From Tessaracoccus palaemonis (lineage in GTDB: Bacteria; Actinomycetota; Actinomycetes; Propionibacteriales; Propionibacteriaceae): 64,000 nt of DNA. The notes below the pieces were generated by a model. It made no database searches, was not told where the DNA came from, and worked only from the letters and a program-made list of their open reading frames with translations. This document shows, one piece after another, positions 27,094-34,654 of this stretch. The DNA lies in contig NZ_CP079216.1 of NCBI RefSeq assembly GCF_019316905.1, forward strand, positions 186,001-250,000, written 5' to 3'. The position numbers were made by a program, and so were the translations under genes. How positions within the stretch are numbered: position 1 is the first letter of the stretch; each line of letters opens with the position of its first letter.

Positions 27094-28088
27094 CGCGCGG
27101 CCCCCTCGAGGACGCGCTCTGCGGCGCGGGCGGGGATGCGCGCCGAGTCCGCCGCGCCGATGATGCCGGCGTCGTTGCCGAGGTCGGCCGTCACGATCCG
27201 GGGCTCTCCCCGGAACCCGCGCCCCGACAGGTTGTCGAGGAACGACTTGCGGGCCGACGGCAGGATGAGGTCCCCTGCCACGGCCGCGATGCCGCCGCCG
27301 ACGACGACCACCGCCGGGTCGACCACCGCGGTGAGGGTCGCGATGCCGACGCCGAGGTAGTGCCCGAAGCGGGTCAGCAGGCCGGTGGCGAGCGGGTCGC
27401 CCTGGCGGGCGGCCGCGGTGACGTGCGCGCCGACGATCTGGTCGCCGCCGGCGGCCGCGAGGATGGCCTGCGCGCCGTCGGGGTCGGCGACGGCGACCGA
27501 GCGGGCGAGCTTCGCCAGCGCGGTGCCCGACGCGTACGCCTCCCAGCAGCCCTCCTGGCCGCAGCCGCAGAAGTGGCCGTCGGGGACGATCGTCATGTGG
27601 CCGAGCTCCGCGGCTGCCCCGAAGGATCCGCGGATCAGCTGGCCGTTGCTGATGATGGCGCCGCCGAGGCCGGTGCCGAGCGTGAGCATGACCATGCTGT
27701 CGGCCCCTCGTCCCTGCCCGAACCGGTACTCGGCCCAGGCGGCCGCGTTGGCGTCGTTCTCGATGACGACGGGCAGCCCGATGCGGTCGGTCAGGATCGA
27801 ACCGAGCGGGTGGTTGCGCCAGGCGATGTTGGGGGCGAACAGCATCGTGGTGCGGTCGGAGCCGACGAAGCCGGCCGCCGCGACGCCGACCGCGTCGACC
27901 TGCGGGTACTGCGAGCGCAGTTCGTCGACGGTCTCGGCGACCGCGCCTTCGATCTGCCGGGGATCGTGGGGGTCGGTGGCGCGGTAGGCGTGAGCCAGGA
28001 TCTGGCCGTGTGCGTCGACGACTCCGGCCGCGATCTTGGTGCCGCCGATGTCGACGCCGACGGTGAGTTCTGCCGTGTTCGTGTCCAT
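27090..28088 (-). CDS. ROK-family sugar kinase (glucokinase-like)
   Basis: 332 residues without a DNA-binding domain. The ATP phosphate-binding motif VGVDIGGTKIAAGVV is at about 10-24, the catalytic VIENDANAAAWAE at about 110, GTGLGGAII at about 140 and the zinc motif CGCGQEGCWE at about 180. It probably phosphorylates the sugar released by deglycosylation once it has been reduced or isomerised. The start at 28088 has GAGGAG upstream; 11 nt separate it from the isomerase gene. Confidence 0.87.
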   Translation of the reverse strand: MDTNTAELTVGVDIGGTKIAAGVVDAHGQILAHAYRATDPHDPRQIEGAVAETVDELRSQYPQVDAVGVAAAGFVGSDRTTMLFAPNIAWRNHPLGSILTDRIGLPVVIENDANAAAWAEYRFGQGRGADSMVMLTLGTGLGGAIISNGQLIRGSFGAAAELGHMTIVPDGHFCGCGQEGCWEAYASGTALAKLARSVAVADPDGAQAILAAAGGDQIVGAHVTAAARQGDPLATGLLTRFGHYLGVGIATLTAVVDPAVVVVGGGIAAVAGDLILPSARKSFLDNLSGRGFRGEPRIVTADLGNDAGIIGAADSARIPARAAERVLEGAAR

Positions 28089-28099
28089 GGTGGTGCTCC

Positions 28100-29101
28100 T
28101 CAGCGGTTGGAGAAGGCGGAGTCGAACGCCGCGGTCGGGGGGACGAGCCAGTTGTCGCGCACGAATTGCAGCGCCTGGGGGGCGCCGACGAAGCGCTCCA
28201 TCCCGGCGTCCTCCCATTCGACGGAGACGGGGCCGTCGTAGCCGATCGCGTTGATGGTGCGGAACAGGGCCTCCCAGTCACAGTCGCCGCGGCCGGCGGA
28301 GACGAAGTCCCAGCCGCGACGGGGGTCGCCCCAGGGCAGGTGCGAGCCGAGCGGCGCGTTGCGGCCGTTGAAGCGACGCTTCGAGTCCTTGCAGTGCACG
28401 TGGTAGATCCGGTCGGCGAAGTCGACGAGGAAACCGGCGGCGTCGAGCTGCTGCCAGTTCATGTGGCTGGGGTCGAAGTTCAGGCCGAACACCTCGCGGT
28501 GCCCGATCGCGTCCAGCGTCGCCTTGGTGGTCCAGTAGTCGTAGGCGATCTCGGAGGGGTGCACCTCGAGCGCGAACCGCACGCCGTTGTCCTCGTACAC
28601 GTCCATGATCGGGTTGAAGCGACGGGCGAAGTCGGCGTACCCGTCGGCAATCATGTCCTCGCTGGCCGGCGGGAACATCGCGACGTACTTCCAGATCTTC
28701 GATCCGGTGAACCCGGTCACGACCTTCGCGCCCAGCCGGCGCGCGGCGACCGCGGTGACCTTCAGCTCCTCGGCGGCCCGCTGCCGCACCCCCTCGGGAT
28801 CGCCGTCGCCCCACGTGCGGGCCGACAGGATGCCCTGGTGCCGGGCGTCGATCGGGTCGTCGCACACGGCCTGGCCGGTGAGGTGGTTGCTGATGGCGTA
28901 CACCTCGAGCCCGTGGCGGGCCAGCGTCTCCTTCTTCGATGCCAGGTAGTCGTCGTCCTCGGCGGCCGCCCAGACGTCCAGGTGGTCGCCCGAGCAGGCG
29001 ACCTCCAGGCCGTCGAAGCCCCACTCCGACGCACGCCGACACACCTCCTCGAAGGGCAGGTCGGCCCACTGGCCGGTGAACAGAGTGACCAATCGCGACA
29101 T
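28100..29101 (-). CDS. Sugar (phosphate) isomerase/epimerase, AP-endonuclease 2-type TIM barrel
   Basis: 333 residues. The N-terminus [35 protein letters not shown], the metal Glu in [13 protein letters not shown], Asp/His in [18 protein letters not shown] and Glu in VSVEWEDAG place it in the xylose-isomerase-like superfamily. In 3-keto-sugar pathways such proteins epimerise or hydrolyse 3-keto-glycosides or isomerise the released sugar. It is the first gene of the leftward operon, behind the promoter and operator at 29181-29226. Confidence 0.82.
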   Translation of the reverse strand: MSRLVTLFTGQWADLPFEEVCRRASEWGFDGLEVACSGDHLDVWAAAEDDDYLASKKETLARHGLEVYAISNHLTGQAVCDDPIDARHQGILSARTWGDGDPEGVRQRAAEELKVTAVAARRLGAKVVTGFTGSKIWKYVAMFPPASEDMIADGYADFARRFNPIMDVYEDNGVRFALEVHPSEIAYDYWTTKATLDAIGHREVFGLNFDPSHMNWQQLDAAGFLVDFADRIYHVHCKDSKRRFNGRNAPLGSHLPWGDPRRGWDFVSAGRGDCDWEALFRTINAIGYDGPVSVEWEDAGMERFVGAPQALQFVRDNWLVPPTAAFDSAFSNR

Positions 29102-29180
29102 GGTGAATCTCTCCAGAATCCCTCTGGTACGACAGGGGGCACACCGGTGTGGCCGCTCTGCCCGCGGAGAGCACTCGCTC

Positions 29181-29226
29181 TCCTGTACTTATGCACACTA
29201 TATGCATAAGTACAGGAGGTTCGCAA
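29181..29226 (-). promoter_or_regulatory. Promoter and ROK-type operator of the leftward glycoside operon
   Basis: A perfect inverted repeat with 15-nt arms (TCCTGTACTTATGCA and its complement) and a 7-nt spacer spans 29181-29217. Reading leftward, -35 TTGCGA (29226-29221), an 18-nt gap and -10 TATAGT (29202-29197) fit a sigma-70 promoter whose -10 lies inside the operator spacer. The core TTATGCA-N7-TGCATAA recurs at 30568-30590. Binding should block transcription. Confidence 0.8.
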
Positions 29227-29234
29227 GGAAGTCC

Positions 29235-30500
29235 CTACACAAGTAGCGGGTAGCGGTCGAGGATCTTCGTCACGTCGATCGGGAAGCCTCCCGGGCCCCA
29301 CTCCATGAGGTAGGAGGGTGAGAGCAGTGTCTCGGTGACGAGCGCGGCTGCGCCGCGCAGTTCCTCTGTGCGCTCCGCGGATCCCTGTGTGAGATCCAGG
29401 TTCTGGAGTGCGCCGGCCGGCGCCTGCGCGTTCAGCGTCCGGGTCAGCGCCCCCGTGAACAGGTGGCTCATCGCCAGCGCGTTGCCGCCGACGACCACCC
29501 GCCGGGGGTTGAACCAGGTGACGGCCGATGCGAGCGCGCGGCCCGTCGCGTCGGCCGCCCTCAGAATGAGGTCGACGCAGCCGGGGTCGCCGGCCTCTGC
29601 GGCCGCCACCACGTCCGTGACGGTGACCGCCCTCGACTCGAGGGCCCCGCCGTCGCCGCTCATCAGGAGGCGGCCCGCCGCGGCCTCGATCGCCCACTGG
29701 GAGGCGAACGTGTCGAGGCAACCGATCCGGCCGCAGAGGCAGATCTGGGTCGAGGTGGGGTCGACGGTGAGGTGGGTGATCTCGCCGGCCAGGGCGTCCG
29801 CTCCGCGGTGCAGGCGGCCCCCGGAGATGACGCCGGCGCTGACCCCTCGCCCCATCCTGACGTAGAGGAGGTCGCTCGGGGAGTCGGGCGCGGAGGCGGC
29901 TCCGAGCGTAGCCAGGTTGGAGATGGACTCGGTCCACACCGGCGAGTTCATCCGCTGGGTGAACCACGTGCGGATGTCGAGCTTCGTCGCCCACTCCAGG
30001 GCGTGCGGCCCGGCGATGAGGGGGCCGATCGTCCGGCCGGTCACGGGCTGGACCGGGGTCGGGACCCCGATGCCGACGCCCCAGGCCGCGTGCTCCGGGT
30101 GGGCGCGCAGCAGGTCCTCCATCTCGGTGGCCACACGCTCGCAGGTCGCCTGCGGGCTGACCATCAGATCCCACTCGATCCTCCGGGACTCGATGATCTG
30201 CAGGTCGAGGTCGGTCAGCGCGACGCGCAGCTCGGCGGTGCCGATCGTGGCGGCCAGGATGCGCCCCTGGTCGCCGGAGAACTCATACACCTCGGCGCCG
30301 CGGCCGCCGCGGCTCCGCTGCTCCCCCGACGGCCGGATGAGCCCGAGGTCGAGGGCGGACTGGATGCGCTGCGTGATGATGTTGCGCCCGAGCCGCGTGT
30401 TCTCTGCCAGCTCCGGGCGGGTGCGTGCCTCACCGCTGTGAATGAGGCGGACAACCTCTGATACCTGGGCCCAGGGGTCCTGATGTGACGGCGCGACCAC
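29235..30500 (-). CDS. ROK-family repressor (NagC/XylR type) of the glycoside island
   Basis: 421 residues. An N-terminal winged helix (about 12-70; TRPELAENTRLGRNIITQRI, then ALDLGLIRPSG) precedes a ROK sugar-binding domain with the zinc motif CLCGRIGCLDTFAS. The GTG at 30500 lies 9 nt after GAAGGAGG; the upstream ATG at 30587 sits inside the operator and is unlikely. Being bracketed by two copies of one operator, it probably represses both the leftward operon and the rightward Gfo/Idh gene and itself, with a sugar as inducer. Confidence 0.85.
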   Translation of the reverse strand: MVAPSHQDPWAQVSEVVRLIHSGEARTRPELAENTRLGRNIITQRIQSALDLGLIRPSGEQRSRGGRGAEVYEFSGDQGRILAATIGTAELRVALTDLDLQIIESRRIEWDLMVSPQATCERVATEMEDLLRAHPEHAAWGVGIGVPTPVQPVTGRTIGPLIAGPHALEWATKLDIRTWFTQRMNSPVWTESISNLATLGAASAPDSPSDLLYVRMGRGVSAGVISGGRLHRGADALAGEITHLTVDPTSTQICLCGRIGCLDTFASQWAIEAAAGRLLMSGDGGALESRAVTVTDVVAAAEAGDPGCVDLILRAADATGRALASAVTWFNPRRVVVGGNALAMSHLFTGALTRTLNAQAPAGALQNLDLTQGSAERTEELRGAAALVTETLLSPSYLMEWGPGGFPIDVTKILDRYPLLV

Positions 30501-30563
30501 GCTCTTCAGCCTCCTTCGGATGGTTGCTGCCAGACCTTCCGCAACCGGGTTCCATTCTAGGGG

Positions 30564-30592
30564 TTGACTTATGCACGGAACATGCATAAGGT
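30564..30592 (+). promoter_or_regulatory. Promoter of the Gfo/Idh gene with overlapping ROK operator
   Basis: -35 TTGACT (30564-30569), 17 nt, -10 TAAGGT (30587-30592). Between and across them lies CTTATGCA-N7-TGCATAAG (30568-30590), the same core as at 29181-29217. On the other strand TAGAAT (30559-30554) could be the -10 of the repressor gene, so one operator would serve both directions. Confidence 0.8.
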
Positions 30593-30611
30593 CTGTCTTG
30601 TTACGACAGAC
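30591..30611 (+). promoter_or_regulatory. Second inverted repeat in the same leader
   Basis: GTCTGTC-TTGTTAC-GACAGAC, perfect 7-nt arms with a 7-nt spacer, just downstream of the -10. Same geometry as the ROK operator but another sequence, so it may bind a second regulator, or form a hairpin at the mRNA 5' end. Confidence 0.55.
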
Positions 30612-30642
30612 GTGGTCATAACATCACCCCTGGAGGACTTCA

Positions 30643-31818
30643 ATGACGAAACACCGCATCGGCATCGTGGGCCTGGGCTTCATCGGAACCCAGAAGCACC
30701 TCGTCGGGCTCGCGCAGCACCCCGACAAGGCCGAGATCGTCGGCTTCTGCGACATCGACGAGGACCGCGCGAAGGACGCGCAGGCCAAGTACGGCTCGGC
30801 CGACTCCTACGTCACCACCGACTACCACCAGCTGCTCGCCGACGAGTCGATCGACATCGTCCACGTGTGCACCTGGAACAACACCCACTGCGAGATCACC
30901 GTCGCCGCGCTCGAGGCCGGCAAGCACGTCCTGTGCGAGAAGCCGATGGCGATCACCGGCGAGGAGGCGCGACGCATGGTCGCCGCGGCGGAGAAGTCGG
31001 GCAAGACCCTGTCCGTCGGCTACCAGTACCGCTTCCGCAACGAGTCGCAGTACATCCGCAAGCTCATCGACGAGGGTCGCCTCGGCGAGATCTACGCCGG
31101 CGCGGCGCACGCCGTCCGCCGTCGCGGAGTCCCGATCTGGGGCGTCTTCACCGACAAGGAGAAGCAGGGCGGCGGCCCGCTGATCGACCTCGGCGGCCAC
31201 GCGATCGACCTGGCGCTCTGGTACATGGGCAACTACGAGGTCGAGTCCGTCACCGGCGTCGTCAACTACAAGCTGGGCGACAAGCCCGAGGGCAACGCGG
31301 CCGGCCCGTGGAACCCCGAGACCTACACCGTCGAGGACTCCGCCTTCGGCTTCGTCCGCTTCACCAACGGCGCCTCGCTGCAGGTTCGCGCCTCCTGGGC
31401 GCTGAACGTGCCCGAGTCGCGTGAGTCCTGCGTCGAGCTGTTCGGCACCGACGGCGGGATCGACGTTGTGCAGAAGGGCTCGGACCAGCTCGTCACGCTC
31501 AACTCGGTGCAGGGCGGCATGCTCGTCAACACGCAGCCCGAGCAGGGCGCGGCCTACTTCGGCCTCGGCGGCGAGTCCCAGTCCGGCTTCAGCTACATGG
31601 GCGGCCTGGAGGCCGGCCAGTGGCTGGACGCGATCACCAACGGCACCGAGCCGCTCGTGACCGCCGAGCAGGCATGCGTCGTCTCCGAGATCCTCGACGC
31701 GATCTACACCTCCGCCAAGACCGGGCGACCCGTCTACTTCAACCAGCCCGCTGGCCTGGATGAGGACCTCGACGGCGAGGCGGCCGCGATCGCCGCCCAG
31801 AACTACCAGCCCGCCTGA
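30643..31818 (+). CDS. Gfo/Idh/MocA oxidoreductase, DgpA-like glycoside 3-dehydrogenase candidate
   Basis: 391 residues. The Rossmann motif IGIVGLGFIGTQKHL is at about 6-20, the family signature CEKPMAIT at about 98, and the catalytic region GGGPLIDLGGHAIDLALW at about 181. These enzymes oxidise C3 of glucosides with NAD or another acceptor; DgpA does so on C-glycosides such as puerarin. The island therefore encodes both a flavin-type and a nicotinamide-type route to 3-keto-glycosides. A TGGAGGA ribosome site precedes the ATG. A GC-rich hairpin separates it from the transporter gene. Confidence 0.83.
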   Translation: MTKHRIGIVGLGFIGTQKHLVGLAQHPDKAEIVGFCDIDEDRAKDAQAKYGSADSYVTTDYHQLLADESIDIVHVCTWNNTHCEITVAALEAGKHVLCEKPMAITGEEARRMVAAAEKSGKTLSVGYQYRFRNESQYIRKLIDEGRLGEIYAGAAHAVRRRGVPIWGVFTDKEKQGGGPLIDLGGHAIDLALWYMGNYEVESVTGVVNYKLGDKPEGNAAGPWNPETYTVEDSAFGFVRFTNGASLQVRASWALNVPESRESCVELFGTDGGIDVVQKGSDQLVTLNSVQGGMLVNTQPEQGAAYFGLGGESQSGFSYMGGLEAGQWLDAITNGTEPLVTAEQACVVSEILDAIYTSAKTGRPVYFNQPAGLDEDLDGEAAAIAAQNYQPA

Positions 31819-31864
31819 GCCCAGCTCAGACGGTCATCCGTCGGCCCGGCAGGGCCACTCAACC

Positions 31865-31896
31865 GGTGCCGCCCCGCACCCTCGCGGGGCGGCGCC
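31865..31896 (+). terminator. GC-rich hairpin between Gfo/Idh and transporter genes
   Basis: A 13-bp stem (GGTGCCGCCCCGC with GCGGGGCGGCGCC, one wobble) and a 6-nt loop. It could end the first transcript or act as an attenuator. No U-run follows, as is usual in such genomes. Confidence 0.6.
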
Positions 31897-31938
31897 AGGG
31901 CCGGGACAGGCTCCCGTCCCTGTCGGCCGCTGGCCGGC

Positions 31939-31954
31939 AACACAGTGTTGTGTT
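31939..31954 (+). promoter_or_regulatory. Candidate operator before the GPH transporter
   Basis: AACACAGTGTTGTGTT is a palindrome of 6-nt arms with a 4-nt spacer, 22 nt before the transporter ATG. It differs from the TTATGCA sites and may be the target of the second ROK protein. Confidence 0.5.
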
Positions 31955-31976
31955 CCATTGAGAGAAGACATTCGAC

Positions 31977-33401
31977 ATGACCCATACGACCACCGAGCAG
32001 CACAATGGTGCTGTGGCTCCCTCGACCGAAGGCAAGCTGTCCTTCGGGACCAAGCTGACCTATGGCCTCGGCGACTTCGCCAGCCAGCTGATGTGGAGCC
32101 TCGCCTCGTCCTACCTCGTCCTCTTCTACACCGACAACGTCGGCCTCGCCGCGGGGTCCGTCGGCATCCTGATGCTGGTCGCCCGCGTCGCCGACGCACT
32201 GTTCGACCCGCTGCTGGGCGCCTACGCCGAGCGCCACCCCACCAAGTACGGGCGCTTCCGGCCCTGGCTGCTCTACGCCTCCCCGATCCTCGCGGTGAGC
32301 GTCGTCCTGACCTTCATGACCGTCCCCGGCGGAGACGTCACCAAGTTCCTCTGGGCCGGCGCCACCTACCTGTTCATGGGCTTCATGTACTCGGCCGTCA
32401 ACCTGCCCTACGGCGCCCTGGCCTCCGTCATGACCCGCGACGGCGACGAGCGCGTGTCGCTGATGTCGTTCCGCATGATCGGCACCAACCTCGGGTCCGT
32501 CGCGCTCAGCGCCCTGACGATGCCCCTTGTCCTGCACTTCTCCGGCGTCGGCGACGGCGAGACCACCACCACCGCGGGCTTCACGATCACCGCCGCGATC
32601 CTCGCGTGCATCGCCGTGCCGATGTTCTGGCTGGTCTTCGCCAAGTCCAAGGAGATCATCCAGCCTGAGATCTCCGAGACGCGCGTGCCCCTGAAGGAGA
32701 CCCTGAAGGTCGTCCTCGGCAACAAGCCGCTGATGCTGGTGACCGTCGCGCTGTTCCTCAGCCTGACCAACCTGTTCGGCCGCCTGGCCGTGGTCATCTA
32801 CTACTACATCTACCTGATGGGCCGCTACGACCTCATCGCCCCGCTGATGATGCTGCCCTCGATCATGGGCGCGATCGGCATCGCGTGCTTCGCCCGCCTG
32901 TCGAAGACGCTCGGCAAGAAGAAGACGGTCATCCTGTCGCTCACCATCACGGCGATCCCGACCATCCTGCTGTTCTTCGTCGACCCGTCGAACCTGACGC
33001 TCGTCATCCTGCTCACCGCCCTGTACGGCCTCGGCAACTTCGCCGTCCCGGTCCTGATGTCGATGGTGCCCGACGCCATCGACTACGCCCAGGACAAGAC
33101 CGGCGTCCGCAGCGACGGCACCGCCTACGCCGCCACCTCCATGGGCACCAAGATCGCCTCCGCGGTCGGCGGGGCCATGGGTGCGCTGCTGCTCGGAGCG
33201 TTCGGCTACGTCGCCAACCAGCAGCAGACCGAGGTCGCCGCGCTCGGCATCAACGTCACGGTCAACCTCTTCCCGGCGGCCGCGAGCCTGCTCGCCATCA
33301 TTCCCGTCGCCCTCTACCCGATCACCGAGCAGAAGTACGCGGAGATCACCGCCCGCCTCCGGGCGCGCCAGGCGGCTCAGCAGACGGCCGACGAGGCCTG
33401 A
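31977..33401 (+). CDS. GPH-family glycoside:cation symporter (MelB-like)
   Basis: 474 residues, about 12 membrane helices. KLTYGLGDFASQLMW, ARVADALFDPLLGAYAERH and KYGRFRPWLLYASP are diagnostic of the glycoside-pentoside-hexuronide family, which imports glycosides with sodium or protons. Its place between the Gfo/Idh and ROK genes makes it the probable importer of the intact glycoside for this island. It ends 31 nt before the ROK gene. Confidence 0.88.
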   Translation: MTHTTTEQHNGAVAPSTEGKLSFGTKLTYGLGDFASQLMWSLASSYLVLFYTDNVGLAAGSVGILMLVARVADALFDPLLGAYAERHPTKYGRFRPWLLYASPILAVSVVLTFMTVPGGDVTKFLWAGATYLFMGFMYSAVNLPYGALASVMTRDGDERVSLMSFRMIGTNLGSVALSALTMPLVLHFSGVGDGETTTTAGFTITAAILACIAVPMFWLVFAKSKEIIQPEISETRVPLKETLKVVLGNKPLMLVTVALFLSLTNLFGRLAVVIYYYIYLMGRYDLIAPLMMLPSIMGAIGIACFARLSKTLGKKKTVILSLTITAIPTILLFFVDPSNLTLVILLTALYGLGNFAVPVLMSMVPDAIDYAQDKTGVRSDGTAYAATSMGTKIASAVGGAMGALLLGAFGYVANQQQTEVAALGINVTVNLFPAAASLLAIIPVALYPITEQKYAEITARLRARQAAQQTADEA

Positions 33402-33431
33402 GAGGAGGAGGCAGAGGGGAGAGGAGCGACG

Positions 33432-34616
33432 ATGGAGACCCAGCATGCTCCCGGCAGCGCCGGACATGTGTTGAGCATCATGCGTGACCTGCGGCCGCGC
33501 ACCCGCAGCCAGCTTGCGGATCTGACGGGCCAGGCGCGCACCACGGTCAGCCAGAGGCTGGACCTGCTCCTCGACGCAGGGCTCATCCGCGAGGCCGAGC
33601 ACTCGGCTGCCACCCGTGGACGCCCCTCTGCCGCGTTCGAGTTCGACGTCGAGGGCAACCACGCCCTCGCCGTCGACCTCGGCGCCAACCACGCCACCTA
33701 CGCCGTGACGGACTTCTCCGGTCGCGTCCTCGCCGATGCGAGCGACGACGTGAGCATCGCGGAGGGGCCGGCCGCCATCATGGAGCTCGTCGTCAGCCGA
33801 CTCGGCGAGCTGGTGGGGGAGGCGGGCATCGCGCCGGACTCCGTCCGGACGGCGGGCGTCGGGCTTCCCGGCCCCGTCGATCACGCCAGCGGGCTGCCCT
33901 CCAGCCCGCCCATCATGCCCGGCTGGGACGGGTACGACGCGAGGGGCCGGATCTCCGCGAGATTCGGCTGCCCCGTCTTCGTCGACAACGACGCCAACGT
34001 GATGGCTCTCGGCGAGCGGGCGGCCGCCCACCCGGGCGTGGACGACCTGCTCTTCGTGAAGCTCGGCACCGGTATCGGCGCGGGCATCATCTCGGGCGGT
34101 CGGCTCCTCCACGGGGCCGACGGCGCGGCCGGCGACCTCGGTCACGCCTACTCACCCGCCGCGGACGGCCGCCCCTGCCGCTGCGGCAACAGGGGCTGCC
34201 TCGAGACCGTGGCCGGCGGCCTCGCCATCACCCAGGCGCTGCAGGCCGAGGGGCTCGACGTGCAGACCCCGCGCGACGTCGTCGAGTCCGTGCGACGCGG
34301 CGACCTGCGCGCCGTGCGTGCCCTGCGCACCGCCGGCCGCGCGATCGGCGACGTGCTCGCCACCTGCACGGCCCTGTTCAACCCGGCCGTCGTAGTCCTC
34401 GGCGGCGAGATCGTCGCGGCAGGGGAGCCCGTGCTCGCCGGCGTCCGCGAGTCGGTCTTCGCCCGCACGCTGCCGCTGGCCAGCCGCCGGCTCCAGATCA
34501 CCGTCGCGCAGGCGGGGTCCCTCGGCGGCGTCCGCGGCGCCGCGCAACTCGCCATCGACGGCGCCCTCTCGCCAGGGGCGCTCGAGGCGATCCTCGACCA
34601 CAGCCTGGCCAGCTGA
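33432..34616 (+). CDS. ROK-family regulator (second of the island)
   Basis: 394 residues. Winged helix at about 8-60 (TRSQLADLTGQARTTVSQRL, then DAGLIREAEH), then a ROK domain with FVDNDANVMALGERA, KLGTGIGAGIISGG and the zinc motif CRCGNRGCLETVAGG. It is transcribed with the transporter and the fused deglycosidase. AGAGGAG lies 6 nt before the ATG. The AACACA palindrome upstream of the transporter is a candidate target. Confidence 0.86.
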   Translation: METQHAPGSAGHVLSIMRDLRPRTRSQLADLTGQARTTVSQRLDLLLDAGLIREAEHSAATRGRPSAAFEFDVEGNHALAVDLGANHATYAVTDFSGRVLADASDDVSIAEGPAAIMELVVSRLGELVGEAGIAPDSVRTAGVGLPGPVDHASGLPSSPPIMPGWDGYDARGRISARFGCPVFVDNDANVMALGERAAAHPGVDDLLFVKLGTGIGAGIISGGRLLHGADGAAGDLGHAYSPAADGRPCRCGNRGCLETVAGGLAITQALQAEGLDVQTPRDVVESVRRGDLRAVRALRTAGRAIGDVLATCTALFNPAVVVLGGEIVAAGEPVLAGVRESVFARTLPLASRRLQITVAQAGSLGGVRGAAQLAIDGALSPGALEAILDHSLAS

Positions 34617-34654
34617 ACCACGCACCACCCACCACACGAAACCAGGAGAACACC

